A stretch of 64,000 bases of DNA from Cyanoderma ruficeps (GCA_008694505.1 VZDJ01000116.1:24643666-24707665); one strand, 5' to 3'; counted from the first letter of the stretch, positions 1-14,200 are shown. Numbers and translations: made by a program. Notes: generated by a model from the sequence alone, not told the origin.

Positions 1-937
1 AATAAAATAATTGAAAATCTCATTTTTAACTATGTGGATTTTTTTGTTTCATTCCCAAGAGCTGCAGAGTAGATCCCATAAATATCCTCATTGTATTTCC
101 AATGAGAAAAAGGTTTATTCTTCGCTGTGTGAGAAAAATCAAACACAATATCATCTCAAGAAGCCTTCAAGGTCACCTTAACACTCAGGTTACAAAACTA
201 ATCTTATGTATTCTTTTATTTCAAGCTGTACCAGGCAATCTTCCTGCATTTTCTCTTGTCTTTACATTTATTTTCTTCACCTCTGAATCCTGTAACTGGT
301 ACACCTTGTGTTTGAAGGCTCCCACCTATTTCTCTTAGTGATTTTCTGTTTGTTTTGGCTTCAGGCAGAAAATGTCTTCAGTTCGGCTGTATGCCACAGC
401 CAAGGTCTGCAAAGACAATATTTAATAGGGGCTTGAACAGAAAAAAATATTCCAGCAATTTATCCCAAGGAAATAATCTTTTCTCCTTCTAAAACTGCAA
501 ACATTAATTTTGTTCAGAATTTCCCAGGCTATCTGACAGAGTCCTTCCTGGATGGACTAAAAGTCCTTTTCACATGCAGAATTTCCTCATTAAAAGAGAA
601 AAGGTCACAGAAACTGCATTACCATCATATTAGAACTATTCTGACATTCCGAGTGTATAAGGGTGTCACACACAGGAATGATTATGAGTGTCTGGTTGAA
701 ACCCTGGTCTTCCTCGACCCAACAACAATATTATATTTAGAGCCAGACAAACACTTCACGGAAATGTTTCACAGCAGAACTCTCACAATTTCTTATGCTA
801 ACCCATCCAACTCCACACAGAAACTCTGAGTACAAACATTGCAAGTTGCTTTTAGGCTTTACAGACCAAAACACTTTCTTCTGTCATTAAAGTCTTGCAG
901 TTTCTGCTGTTACTTTTCCACGTTCCTGTTTATTTGT

Positions 938-960
938 CTTTTTTTTTTTTTTTTTTAATN
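938..960. repeat. Poly(T) run ending in an ambiguous base
   Basis: About twenty consecutive T, then AAT and an N at 960. The N probably marks a length or base-call ambiguity at the homopolymer. Confidence 0.9.
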
Positions 961-1262
961 AGCTACTTCTAAAATTCTTTCACATTCTTCCAGGAATGTT
1001 CTGTGCAGAACAGATCAGGTAGTTCTTCCAGAGCCTATAATAAAAACAGATGATTTGCATATTTTGAATTATGTCAGGCTGGGAGTTCCTTTACCAAATT
1101 CTTCTTTTGGCCAGTCAGAAGAAAAGATTTTATTTCACACAACAATTTCAAGTCAGGGCAAATTGTCCCTCCCCATTTAAGCATATAAATGCATCCTGTC
1201 TGTCCCTGCTGTGGACTGAGGCATCACAGTCCCTAAAACCTAAGAACCATGTTTACAGTTAA

Positions 1263-1347
1263 AGGGGTTTTTTTGTTTGTTGGGGTTTTTTTGTGGGAGG
1301 AGGGTTGTTGGCTAGGAGGTTTTTGGTTGTTGTTGCTGCTGCTTTTC
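1263..1347. repeat. T/G-rich low-complexity tract
   Basis: Runs of T7 alternate with GGGG and GTT units, ending in a short (TTG)/(CTG) triplet stretch. It resembles the other T/G (or reverse A/C) tracts in this window at about 2615-2735, 10140-10190, 27516-27639 and 36795-36841. Confidence 0.75.
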
Positions 1348-3540
1348 TCAAATTCAAGGCATCAAACTTTGATAAGCACAGGATTTAGATTAAAATAATT
1401 CATTATAGATGAAAAAGACCACATAAAGTGGAAGTCCTGTAGTCTGGTAGCAGTTTTATAGTAGGTTTTAGACTAGATTAAGGGGCAGGAGAAAGCACAG
1501 AAGGGAGAGAGTAGACAGAATAGGATACCAGAGGAAGATTTTGTGAAATTAAGTTTGAAAACCTGAGGAAGAATAGAAGGAAAGCTTGTCATAAAAGACA
1601 AAATCAAGGTCACCATAATAAGAATTTTCTCTGTGGCTTAGGACAAAGCAAATTGTGTCGTGGGTCTATAGAAAGGAGCAGGCAGTGCATTTGAAATCCA
1701 AACAAAAGAAAATCTACTGCTCTGTGAGAGCTCTCAGGCTGAATTTGCCTCTACTTTCTTATAACCTCTAGACAATTTTCTTGCTATAAGTGTCTATTCA
1801 CCAGAGCAGAATTGCACTGTATTCTTTTAAAGCACTGGGGAGGACGGTAAACTCCAGGGCAGGAAAACATATATTTGGAGAAAGGAACAACGGTAATGAA
1901 AGAAAATACTCACTTAGGGCAAATTTAGGATGGAAAGTAGAACACTTCTAGGTTGGAGGGCAACAAATTGCCCCTTGTAATTGCTTGCTTTTTGAACAAC
2001 CAGTGTATTATGGGAGATAAAAACATCCATGTGAACGGATTTCTTGCATGGGGCATGGGTTTCAGGAGGTTCCTTTCCATCCCTCATCTACACAGGCTTT
2101 GGACTGTACCCACTCCTACTGGAAAATAACTCCACTCATCACCCTTTTCAGCAGTATTCCCATTGATAATAGGAAGACAGAGTTCAAAAGATAAGAATTA
2201 AAATTTATATGCCTGCACGCCCACACGCATAGGCACAGCTCACACTAAGTCTTGATATGTTTCTAGTATTCTTTGTCATTTTTCACTGGGGAGATTGTTG
2301 CCTGTGAAGATCTACTAGAACAGCACATAAATATTTGCCGGACAAACTTTTCCTGTTGCTGGTCTTGGCACCCGCTCAGAGCAGCTGATTTACAAAGCAG
2401 GAGAAAGGCAGGGTCAGCACGGACACTCTGTAAAATCATTTCAGCCACAAGGCACTTCAGTCACTACAATCACTGATTCTTCTTTCTCTGATCTGCCTTC
2501 CTGCAAAATTGCTGCTGAGAGACTTGGTACAAGCAGCCCTGATTCCCCCACATCCCTAATGCCTTAATATTTTCTTTCTCAGCCAAACCCACTCAGGAAT
2601 TAATGACCAAGAAAAAAGTGTTTTGTTGGTTTGGGTTTTTTTTAATGATGGGTTTTAGTGTGCAGTTCTTAGGGATTTTTTTTGTTTCTGTATGTGTGTG
2701 CTGTTGTTGGGGAGGTTGGTATTTTTTAATTTCTAAGTAAGCACAGGAGGAAAAGATTGAACATCAGGATGACTGAAGAGGTAGTTGTGTTTAATATGTT
2801 GCTTGAGCACGCTAAGGTAGAATTCTGCTGAAAAATAAAGTCTGGCTAACAAGTCTGATCATCTCCGAGTTGACTGGACAGACAGCAGTAGAATTTCAGA
2901 TTTTTACTACAGATTCCTCTGTAAACCCAGGGCTGAAATAGACCCTTATCATGTTACAGTAAGAGACAGCTGCTGTCTTCAGCATTCCCATGGTCAGGAC
3001 TAGGAAACAAATAAACAAACAGGCAAATCCCTGGGGCAAAATCTGCAGGAATATCAGAGCTAGAAGTTTTCTTCTTCATCTATAACTGTTATTTCAGGCA
3101 CTACTGCTGACACACGGTGGTAAAATGCATTTATTTGTTTTTCTAGCTCAGTCAGAACTCACCTGGGAAAAGGTATCTGAATGTCTCTGATGTAAAGGTT
3201 GTAACAAGGAAGGATAAAAATGGAAAAGTATGCAGGCAGATTTGCATACCCATCAGATCCAGCAATTCCTACCGCTCCAGAAAAACTGGCATTTCTCCTC
3301 TGCTCACGGGTCCTGAAGGGATGCAGAGTGCAATAAAAATATGTGCCCCGAGCCACAGCAGACTGTGGGAATTGGCTGCCACAAACCTCTGCAGGTTGGG
3401 TCCTGAGCCCTGGAGAAATTCCCTGTTCCAGCTGTTCCCTGCAGCCCTGAAGAGCCGGGAGTCAGCGCCACTGCACAGCCCAGGTCCTGCGGGCACTTCA
3501 GCCTGGGGCAGCAGAGGGCTGCCAAAAAACCCAACAGCTG

Positions 3541-3780
3541 AGGCTTGACGGGACAAAATTCACAGCCCGCCTCTGCAGCACCATGGACGTGAGCGGAGAG
3601 GACTTTGGGCACCTTCCAGGAGGTTTCCAGGAGGTTTCCAGGAGGTTTGGCCGGCGGCACCGGGGCCCGAGGGGATGTGCAGCACCGCGAACAGCTCCGG
3701 ACCACGGACAGCGACACCCCGAGCACCACGGAGAGTTCCCCCGGCACAGCCGCCGCTTCGCCCCGGGGTGGCCTTGTGTC
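3541..3780. other. Small CpG island
   Basis: This block is strikingly richer in CG dinucleotides than anything nearby, with clusters such as GGCCGGCGGCACCGG and GCCGCCGCTTCGCCCCGG. The flanks are AT-rich and CpG-poor. CpG islands in vertebrates usually mark promoters or unmethylated elements, so an unannotated promoter or non-coding RNA start is possible. Several overlapping open frames cross it on both strands (the longest 162 codons, minus, 3498-3986). High GC content alone makes stops rare, none resembles a known protein, and I do not call a gene. Confidence 0.65.
3614..3646. repeat. 11-bp tandem repeat, three perfect copies
   Basis: The unit TTCCAGGAGGT occurs three times head to tail (3614-3624, 3625-3635, 3636-3646) inside the CpG island. 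Copies are identical, so the array is young or constrained. Confidence 0.95.
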
Positions 3781-3789
3781 CCCCCACCA

Positions 3790-6700
3790 TGTGTGACAAG
3801 GCAGGACAGCCCAGAGCGCCCCTGAAAGGCAAGGGCAGGGCTCTCAGAGCCTCCCCTGTGCCTGGGGATTCCCCCAGCAACTACAAACTGTACTTCTCCC
3901 ACCGAAATCCTCTGTGTGAAATCCATGAAAAAAGGTGAGGCCAGAAGTTGTACTGAGCTCTGCTCCCAGTGGGAATCTCTCCCCAAGAGCTAAAGAAAGG
4001 GAAAAGCATTTCCTGCCTCCTGAATGTCGTGGTTTATCCACAGCAACTAAGCCCCATACAGCCACTGGCTCACTTCCACCTGATGGGATAGTAGGAGAAC
4101 CAGAAGAGTAAAAATGAGAAAGCTCATGGGTTGAGACAACGCAAATTTAATAACTGAAGTGCAAGCTGTGTGCACGAAGCAGAACAAGGAATTCACTCAC
4201 TGCTTGCCATGGGCAGGCAGGTGTTCAGTCATCTCCAGGAAATCTGGGCTCCATCACGTGCAGTGGGCACCTGGGAAGACCAATTCCATCACTTCAAACA
4301 TCCCTCCCTTCCTTCTTTCCCAGCTTCACATGACACCATATAATGGGGAGCACCCCTGTGGACAGCTGGGGTCAGATGTTCCAGATGTGTCCCCCCAAGT
4401 CCTTGTGAATCCCCAGCCCCCTGACTGGTGGGGTGCAGAAAAGGCTTTGACTCTGCGCTGCTCAGCATAAATAAAAACCTCTCATTTTATCAACACTGTT
4501 TCCAGCTCAAATCCAACACACAGCCCTGTATCAGCTACTGTGAAGAAAATCAACTCTATCCCGGCAAAACCCAGCACAATCCCAAAGTTCCCATTTACCC
4601 TGGCGATGGGTAAAGGACAAAAGAGATCAACAGCTACCTGATGCTCTTTATCAACCACGTTGCCATAAGCAAACTTGCTGATTTCATGGAACAACGAGTT
4701 CAATTAATATTTGTCAAACAGAAAGGAAAATAACCCAGAGGACCAACACCATTCCAGCTGCCCTCAGTTGTTTATAAATAGCAATAAAATCCAACTTCCA
4801 TTTAATTAACTGTCCCACTAACAACAATCTGCCGAGGAGCTTTAAAGGCTCTTAATACTTGAGGTTTGTCTGGAGGACTGTCATCTAGTTTGATTATTGT
4901 TTGCATAATAACATTTTGTAGAGATAAGAACACTGTTTAGAATTGAGTTCTACTCTCTCATGCAAATTCCTGCCTAAAGGAAAAAAAAAAAGAGATTGGA
5001 CTTTTATAACCTACATCATCAGGAAAAAACAAAACTTAACAGAGCATCTAATTAAGCCTTATGCATGTTTTCAGTATGGTTACATTAATAATAAGAATGG
5101 GGCATTTAAAACAATAAAATAAAAGTTTTTATAGCATCCTCACAGTCAGGCTGGTTTATGATCATCCCCCCTCAAAAGTGTAGATCTATATTTGCTCTCA
5201 GGACTATTCCCTCTCTCTGTGGGTGTGTGTAAGTGCATTGATCTCTTCTACCTACGCCCCAACACCTGGGTTTATGCTCTTTCTTTGTCTGCATTTCTCT
5301 TCTAGAGTAGAATTTGGTGGTTTATTTTTCTCTGCTCACAGTAGCCATGCACTCAGATGAGTAAAATAAGGGGAAAGGGATAAATGTGGAAGAAATTAGA
5401 GGAGCATAGAAGATGAGTGATCACTTCATGACGACTCCTGCTTCCACGACTTGCCCCCACACACCACTTCTGCTGTTTATTCTTTCATGTTATTCTGATA
5501 TGTGTATCTGGTTAAAAATGGCAATATTACTGACTAAAGATTCTCTTCCTGTGAAAATCAATGAGAATTTTGCTGCAGATTTAAACATTTCTCCCCTGCC
5601 CTTTTCTTTAACATATTTGCTTTAGAATATTTCTTTCCAGCTCTGTCAGTTTCCCCCATCTTTTTGTCTAACACAAGAAGTTTGAAACCACAAAGACCAT
5701 CAGATTTCCTTTACTGTGACTCCTGTCTCACCTCTGTCAGCCCCTCCTTTGGGTTCTCTTCCACTCTTTAATGTGTCTTACCAAGAAGGAATCCAGCCCC
5801 ACCTGCAGAGTTCCTCAGCTCATGTTTTTAAGTCCTGTTATTCCCCATGGATACTCTCCCAGTACCCAATTGCTCTTAGATTAAGAGTTTACTCTCAGAG
5901 TAGCTTTCCCTTAACGTTTTTCTTTAAGAATTGTTTTGTTTATTTTGTGACAGCATTTCTGATGAGAGAATTGTTCTTATCCATGGGCTCTGCCAAGTGC
6001 GTGAATAGCACTAAGAGTCACAGGTTAGCTCTAATTATATGAACATTTTTATTTCAGCTGAATGCACTGGTTGAACTCCCATCAATTAGAAGACTTCAAC
6101 ATGCAGTTGCTAATAAAAATATCTATCCCATAATGCATTCATTTTTCCACAGGTATTTTTATTCCGAGGAACAAATTTGTTTAACTTTGCAAGATTTCTA
6201 GATGTCTGTTATCCATGGTCACTCACTTCAGGGCTGGATGTGACCACCCTCTGGTGATGATGAATTATAGTGAAAACATACTCATCAAATGAAGCAGCTG
6301 GGAACCTTAACCTGGAAAATTTTTTTGCTAAAATCTTGCACTTTTAAGCACTGCAATGTCAAAATAACTAATGGATGAGAGCTTGGCCAAAATCTGTGAG
6401 GTCCAGCATGCCCCAGGAGTTCACAATTCTTACATCACTTTACATATATTCTGCTTCATCATGGCAGCAAAATAAATCTTTCCTATTAAGAAACGTAAGT
6501 GTTGTTCCAGATATTTCATTCCCAGTAGCAGTGAATCATGAGAGCCATATCCTAATTAGAGCAATCTAAAAAAGCCCCATCAAAGTGAGCTGATACATGT
6601 TATATAAGACTCATTTATTATTTTAACCCTATTGCTCAAGCAGTTCTCCAGGTGTTCAGAGAGGCTTTCAACTGAACAAGGCAAGACCTGCCCAAACAGA

Positions 6701-9700
6701 AGACAACTCAATCACTGCAAATGTAACAAGCCCAGAAGCTCAGGGCATTTTAAACATGATAAGGAACAGGTCTTTCTGACACCAGGCAAAGATCACTGTT
6801 GACTCCACACCAGGGAGGATGAGACTGAGGCTGGGTTATTTTTACCCTGGAGCAGGATAGATATTCCTGGTGGAACTGACAAGGGAATCCAGATCTGCTG
6901 ATGTCTCATGTAGGCAAACCACCTTTCCCTACTACTATGTGAGGTGTCATCGCTCGAGAGGAACAAGAATTTCTAATTAACCTTTCTCCTCTTTCTTTTC
7001 CAACATTCTAAAGCCAGATTTGAGCAGACAAAATCAAAATACACAGCTCTAGGCAACCAACTACTCCAAAGCCTCTTCTGAAGATGCCCACAATATTGTA
7101 CTTTCAAAAAGGCCAGAACTCCTTTCTATATTAGTAATGGTTCCTATTTTTGTTCTAGTAGGAAAAAGAGCTTTTAAGCCTGGTTAGAGTTTTACTCAGC
7201 AATAGTATTATACTGTATTCTGTCTAATAGAAAATGAGACAGGAAAAAAAGCCCCACTGAATTCTTGCCTCTCAATTACTCTTTCAGAGCACTGAAATAC
7301 TATTCCCATTCTTCTGAAAGCTTGGTGAGAAGTGGTGGACCTCAAAAACAGTAAAGAAAGTATCGTTGATGGGGATGATTATATAAAATGTATATTGAAA
7401 AGCTCAGAAGGACTGGAGTACCTGTATTCATTTAAGCTTTTCTTTCTTTGTTGTTGTTCCCATTGTGTATTTTAATTGAAAAATACACAAGAGCTTCTAG
7501 AATATTCAGGAAAACATGCCATCAAACGGTAACTTCTTTCATTCTGCTGAATCCTGAAGAAACAGCAGCAGTTTGATTCCATGTGGAGGGAAATTAAATA
7601 CTTGGAGGAGCTGTGGGATGACACTGCCACTGACATAGAGGTTTTTTCAAAGGCCATGGATCACAGCCTTCAAAACAGAGTGAAAATGCTCCTCCTTGCA
7701 GCCAGATCTCAAGCCAGAAGAAATCAAGAGAGGTAGAGGACCAATAGATCAGTGCTCACACCAGCTGCTCCAAGTGTGCAGATCTCATTTTTCAGGGTAG
7801 ATTTTGTAAAATCTCAACTTTGTTCTAATTTATAGTGAAAATTAAGGGCTTTGAAATTATCCTTAAACCATTTTTTCTCCAGTTTCCCTGAAGCACGTCA
7901 CCCCACAAAGCTCTGGTGAAGTCAACAGCTCGAAGGAATGTGTTTCAAACATCTTCATTTGCATCCTTGGGAAAATGGAGCTGCCGTGACTCTGGAGTAT
8001 GAATATCCGGGGTGTATTCCTCAGTCAATGCCTTTCTGCATCTCAGACTCAAGATCCTGTTTTAATCTGAAAACTCCATCTTTGCCGTGGGTGCAATAAC
8101 AGCCCCCCTGAATTCTGGCTTTAAATATTCAAGGCTGTAATTCCCCTTCACATGACCTCTGAACCAAACCTACACAGCCCTGGGTTCACACCTCGCCTCA
8201 TGACAGAAAGTTTTAACGAACTGCAATGAAGCCTCAATAGCTGAAAGCAAGACAAAGGCATCTTTTAATCGTCAAATTAGCTGGAGGGAAGAGCTGGAAC
8301 TGCTTTCAGTCAGGAAAGAAGGGGAAATCATTAAAGGAAATCATCCCCTTTTCTTTCTCCAAGTAATTAGAAGAACCATCTCTATGTTCATTTCACTACA
8401 GTGAAGGATGTGGATTAGCATTTCAGAGAGATTTGAGTTCAACCAGCAATACTTTGATGTGTTAACGTGAATGATGGTAAAATTTCTAAGGCTTTCAACT
8501 TTATACAAGTTAAAAAGGGTACACATGTCACTTTCCAGTCACTCTCTTTAAATGTCTATTCAGCAGAACCAAATTTACATTCAGAGAAATTTCTTTTTAT
8601 CTCTAAAAGCATATTTTAAAAATAATATGTTCCCATTAAAAGAAATGTATTGTTGACAGAATGCCCAGCTGTAACCCTGTGGATCTGTAGACTATGCAGC
8701 ATACACTGCCAGAATAAAGTGAAAATTGTACAAAAGGTTGATAAAAAGAATCCAGATGTAAATAAGATAGACAAACCTTTTAGTTATGACTGGTTTTACT
8801 CAATGGGAAAAGTAACCTTTCAAATCTTTCTTTGGTGATTTACTAAGGTATTGCAAAATTTCAGGCACAAAGTCATAAATAACTAAAGCCCACTGAAAAG
8901 TGAAAATGAAGAAATACTGCAGGCCTAGTCTCACATATATAAAACAACGATCTCTACCATGAGACCAGCTCTGGTTGATCTGGAGACAAATCTTTCCCAT
9001 TATTAGTTCTCCAAGTACTATAGAAATCTGCACTTGACCCGAGGCCAAGTGGAAATTATAAGATAATATAATAGACCCTACAGACCTCACAGATAAAAGG
9101 CCATGGGATGTCTAAATCATTCAGTCAAGACCTCTCCATGACTGAAATTAAGTCCTATGGGTAAGTGAAGCTGAATTCAGTTATCCCAAGATCCTTTGTC
9201 ACCAACCAGTTCTCTTAATACACTTGTTCAGGTCATTACACAAAATTCTGTCTGTTTATTTACCAAGAAATTGTAAACTCCAGCTCCAACAAGGTTAAAA
9301 TTACCCTCCATGAGCCCAGCCCTTTCTTCATCATCCATCATAACAACTAAACAGTTAACTGAAAGTAAAAATTGCACATCTGAGGGAAAAAGAGCTTTGA
9401 GACTTGGCCACATCTTTGAATTTCCCGGCCACATCAAGAAAACAGCATCTTTTCCCTTGAAACAAAATGAAATTTCCAAGTAAAACCACAACAGTCTAGA
9501 TCTGGGCATTGCAAAACACTGACAGCTCTCACTATTTCCTATAGAACTAATTAAGGAGGGATCTCAACTCCCCATTACAAATCTCTGCAATACCTTTGCT
9601 CCATAAATGAAAACAGAATATGGAGGGTGTTTGTCCAAATGGCAGCAGTTCAAAACATGAAGAATGACAAGGGAAGAAAGAAGTAACTTATTTTGCTGCA

Positions 9701-10780
9701 TTAATTTAGTAGAAGAACTGATTTCTTGGTGTCATTTTACCACCATGTTGAGGAGTCTTGTTCTTGAGTTCTACAGGCCAAGGATTTTACCAAGACAATA
9801 TTAAAATGAGGTGGCCATTGATTGATTGACTTTCAATTAAATGGTATATTGTGGCATATCAACCTGATTGAGTTTGAATACACACACATACCCCAAAAGA
9901 AATTATAATCTGTAATACCCCTCAGTGTTTATGAGTCATAATAAGAGAGTTTTGTTCTAAAATAGGTGCCAAATAATACACTATGATATTCTGTGGCAGA
10001 CGCTCACAAGGACTGAATTTATTCCAGAGAGATAGATCTCCCTGGGGTCTGTCAAGTGTGACACTGAGAGAAGGTAGTTAAAAAGCAGCAAAATTCATCT
10101 GTTGAAGGGTTTGTAACCCAAATTTATCAGTCCCATATCAAATGGGTTTTTGTTACTTCTGGGGTTTTTTGTTATTCTGTTAAAATTTCTTTAAAACATA
10201 ATATGCTTCAGGATTATATTCTCTGATTAACGCACTTGATTTGATTACTCAGACCCTCTTTAACTCACTCTTTACTGTACAGCATATAATTTCATCCTCA
10301 AAAGGGCTGAGAAGGTCAAGCCTGAATGAGCAGAGTAGAATAATTTAGTACAGCCACAGTGCCTGCCCGCACAAAACACCCCATTACCAACAGAGCAGTT
10401 TTCTCTCTGTCCCATTTCTCTCTGAAGTTAATGCTGCTTGACTAGGATGAATCACTGTAGACAACGTCCCATTATCAGCAATGGTAGTCTAGGATTCATA
10501 ATAAAGCAATTTTTGACCCACTTGAAATGTTTTTTTTGCACTTAGTTATTCTTTTCTTTTTTCCACGTTCAGCATGAGTTGCCTCTCTCCGGTCTAGCAG
10601 CTTAGTTGCTGTACACAGACTTATTTCACAACATTGAAATGACACTGTGCTCAAAGGCTACCAAAATGCTGCAGAAGCAGGGAGGAAGAAGCACGACTAG
10701 CAAAGAGATCACAGGAGCAAAGACCAGCTGAAAAACATGAAAACATCCTTCATGTCAATGGGGCTTGGAGGAGACATTCA
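3790..10780. other. Long stretch without recognised features
   Basis: Mostly AT-rich unique sequence. I found no CR1 piece, no tandem array and no exon with both splice sites and a protein-like frame. Two longer minus-strand frames (8800-9090 and 9228-9509) have no recognised similarity and no supporting splice signals. A small T/G tract lies at about 10140-10190. Confidence 0.5.
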
Positions 10781-10789
10781 CAAGCAATT

Positions 10790-11206
10790 GCTCATTTGTT
10801 AAACCTGAAAGGGGAACTCTGAGAGCCCGAAATGCAAAGGCTGGGATAGCCACACATCCTTGCCATGGGAGAAGGCCCATCTAGGCTGGGTGAGTGATTT
10901 GCATGCTCCAGGTTATCAACTATCTGTCGCCCTGAATTTTCTGCCTTCTGTCTTTGTGCTGTGGGTTCCCACAGAGTGGAATGCAAACAAGTGTGTAAAA
11001 ATAGATATTTGCACAGTTCTCCTCTGAGAGAAGAATTGATTGATGGTGATGTCCACCATCCAGGTTAGGGAGGTGGTGACCTGTGTGGCCAATCTCTTGA
11101 CCTTTGTACAAATGTGTATAAATGGAGTCAGATTTTTGAATTAAAGAGTTTGTTCCCTTGAACTGCTGCTGGTGGCCTCATCTTTCTGTCCCTGAAGTTG
11201 GGACAC
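10790..11206 (+). mobile_element. Probable solo or decayed retroviral LTR
   Basis: The 3' half has the layout of an LTR promoter and R/U5 region: a TATAAA box at 11117-11122, an ATTAAA polyadenylation-like signal at 11140-11145, then a T-rich segment with GTTCCCTTGAAC and a GGTGGCCTCATC block ending in GAAGTTGGGACAC. From memory, avian endogenous retrovirus LTRs end in a very similar way. Just downstream, TTGGCGATCACAACT could be a decayed primer-binding site. No gag, pol or env frame follows, so this is a non-coding relic. The left boundary is a guess: I could not find a clear TG start or a target-site duplication. Confidence 0.5.
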
Positions 11207-14200
11207 TCCCAGCCTTGGCGATCACAACTATCAAACACCTTATCCACGAAAAGAAGAGAGAGGTCTAGAAGGTTCTGCAGAGAGCGTTTGGTGCAAAGGA
11301 GGGGGCAGAAGAAGGCGTGTAGATTCCCTTACTTTTCACTACACCGCAGATCTACAGACAGAGTCTTCCAAGCCATCTAACAGGCCCACAGCCCTGCTGT
11401 TTATAGCCACCCTCACCCCTGAGAGCACAGCTGGAAACAGCCGGAATCAGCTGCCACAAAGGGCTGCAGCTCCGTGGCTCCCAGAGTCTGAATGTGTGGT
11501 AATTATCCAAAGGGGGAGTCTAAAATTGCTCAGCTGGAAGCACAAGACAGTAACTCCAGCCAAGGAAAGAGTTATCCTGCTGTAAGGCTCGTGAGGGGAG
11601 ACTCGAGCTGCTTGTAGGGTATTTCTGACACCAGGCAGGCACACTGTGGTCTGCACTGTCCCCACACATGGTGAGGTGTTTGGAGTCTTCCTTTTTAGTG
11701 ATCTTCTGTCACTTAAACCACTCAGGGTCCACATTATCCCAGATATCTACTAAGTTGTTCCATAAAAAACAGAAATACCAAATCCTGGTCACGTAGATAT
11801 CTTGGATTTCTCACACCACAGCAGCTGTCTCAGAACTCATTTCCTTTATGACCCTCTCACCACAGACTTCTCAGCTCCCCATTAAAAGCAACAACTGGTG
11901 AGGACTCCCTGGCACTGGGAATCTCTCACAGTAAAGTTAATATCAGTGATGGAGATGAAAAGACACTGAAAAATGAACTCTGCTGTGGAACTCGTTTGTT
12001 AACCAGATGTTTGCCAGGTTTTCTAATCCCAAGGTAACATAATCTGCCACAGGAACTCCCTTCAACTCCAACACACAAACAGCCGCTGAATTTTACAAGT
12101 CTGTAAAAGTTTGGTGCTGAAAACTTGATATTTCTGCCTAAAATTATGATGCCTAGTTATTTTGTACAGATATTATCTATTTATACACGGTTGCTGCACA
12201 TACAGAGTTATAATATCCACACACATTGAAAAGAGGAAAAAAATACAAGCAGCTAAAAAATAACTGAAATAGATAATTTTGCTGGCGAAGAAGCACAGTG
12301 ATGAGTCAAAAAAGGTCTATGAGAAGGAACATGAAAAATAATGCAGTTAATGGAACATATAAATTATTATTCATATGCCATATATAAAGCATGACTCACC
12401 CGTGCTTTCAATACTTTCGTAATTTGAGCTCATGTCTCATTAGGAATATGATTCAGGTATATAAATGAGACTTCAAAGATTTTAATTTGGGAGGAAATAG
12501 TCCCATAACAGCAGGTTGAAGAGACAAATTGTGACTATCAAATGAGGTGTGGCAAGGTAATGACAAGCCAACACTGACCAAACCTTCCTGTCCTTTCCCC
12601 TTTAATAACATTGTGATTTTTGGAGTCACAAGCTAAGTTCCTGATTAAATTAATTTAAATTTTGTTATAGAAGAATTGCAGCACTAGGTTAATGTATCTA
12701 CTCCAGCAGTCTATCTCTGGTAGTGATTTCTGGGAGAAGGAAAAGGGGAAGAGAAACAGGATATGTTGATGCCTTCCCTGTGAAAACCTCCCTGGAATGT
12801 TGATTGCCTCTAAAGCAATGGTTTAATCCAGAGAGATTTGTTCCATGGGGTTTTCTCCCACAGATTTCTCTGGTTTTTATTCATCCATATCCAAAACGAA
12901 CCACCAAAAATGAGCCACGTTTTCACTTTGCATCTTTGGAGTTTAAGCTGACCACCTGATTGATAACTTTATGGTTTGCTTCCTAGTTTCTTCTTCCTCA
13001 AGTTCTACCACATAGTTTGCTTGCCACATCGAACCCAAAAAGTGATCCACTAGGAAATAGGCTTAAAACCAAAGCCATGAAATTAAAACATGGCCCTTTT
13101 TTGGCAGCCATCCTGTCTGAATTGCTGCCTTCTTTCACCTACAGAAAAATCCCCCACCCCCCCCCCAAGAAAAAAATTACTCTTGAGTACTGCTAAAGAT
13201 GCAGCTTGAACTTCCAAACAGGAGAGTATACACCCACATGCCAGGCATTTCTGCAGAATTAGAATAAAATACTGTTTTGATGTTGAAAATGGATCAGCAT
13301 AACAGATATTATATGAAATACAGATATCTAGTAGTTAAATTTTAATAAGATTTTGTTCCCCATCCCTTCCTCAGAAATTTTCTCCTGCTTTCATTAGTTA
13401 ATTCGTTCTGCCTGAAGCAGTAAGCTTGTGATCCTTAAGAAAAAAAACAGAAAACCAGCAGCTCAAGAGACCCTCAGAACTTTGATCATTTGTTCACTCA
13501 TGCTAACCTACAAATCTTGCCTTTTTTCACTTTGAAAATTGTTGCTATAAATTCCTGTGGGACTCTCAGACTCTGCTGCTGGGGTCCTTTCAGGTGAGCT
13601 CCTTGTAAACACTTCCAATCTCAGGTTGTTGTAGAGAGTTCTCCGAAGCAGCTGAATGCCACTGGAATAAACACATTAACCAGAGAGCCAGAGCTTCTCC
13701 AAATCATCAAGATACCGAAGATGTGAATAAGCTGAGCATTTTTGACTTGTGATTTCACTCCCTCTGCAAAAACCAGTAGAAGGCAGCCCTGAAACCACGC
13801 TGAGCTGGACAGTTATTCACCAGTGTTCACACTGCAATAAATTACCGTGAGGCTCATCCAAAATCAATGACAGTGTCCATTTCTTCATAAAATGATCACT
13901 TATCATTTGTCCTCCAGTAACTTTATTAAGTCATGGTTTAATAATTAAAAGTATCTTGCATCTATTATTCATCTGATAAAGATCAGATGCTAAATCTCAG
14001 ATGAAAAGAAACTTAATATTTTTGAGAACTCCAGGCATATGATCTGGAAACAATATTGATTTAGTTAGCCTGGTTAGTGCTAATAGCAGTAAATTCTACT
14101 GGGGAAGCACAAAAGAAGTTTAAAAAAATTTCTTCCTTCTCCAAGTAATAAACTGCATCATTGATCTTTTTGTTCAAGAGCTATCTACATGAGAATCACA

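Larger units (their letters stand above)
1..3500. other. Gene-free AT-rich sequence
   Basis: No exon could be supported on either strand. Open frames here are short (under 100 codons) and lack a convincing splice-site context. The stretch holds a poly(T) run, two T/G-rich low-complexity tracts (about 1263-1347 and 2615-2735) and otherwise unique-looking sequence. It could be intergenic or part of a very large intron; the window alone cannot tell. Confidence 0.6.

Noticed and set aside
3304..3986. Overlapping open frames of 106-162 codons on the minus strand and 80-87 codons on the plus strand
   Set aside because: They coincide with the CpG island, where stop codons are rare. Three frames are open at once, and none shows protein-like features or a splice context.
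8800..9509. Two minus-strand frames (96 and 93 codons) with hydrophobic, protein-like stretches
   Set aside because: They are in different frames with no recognised similarity and no convincing splice sites. AT-rich DNA easily yields hydrophobic translations.
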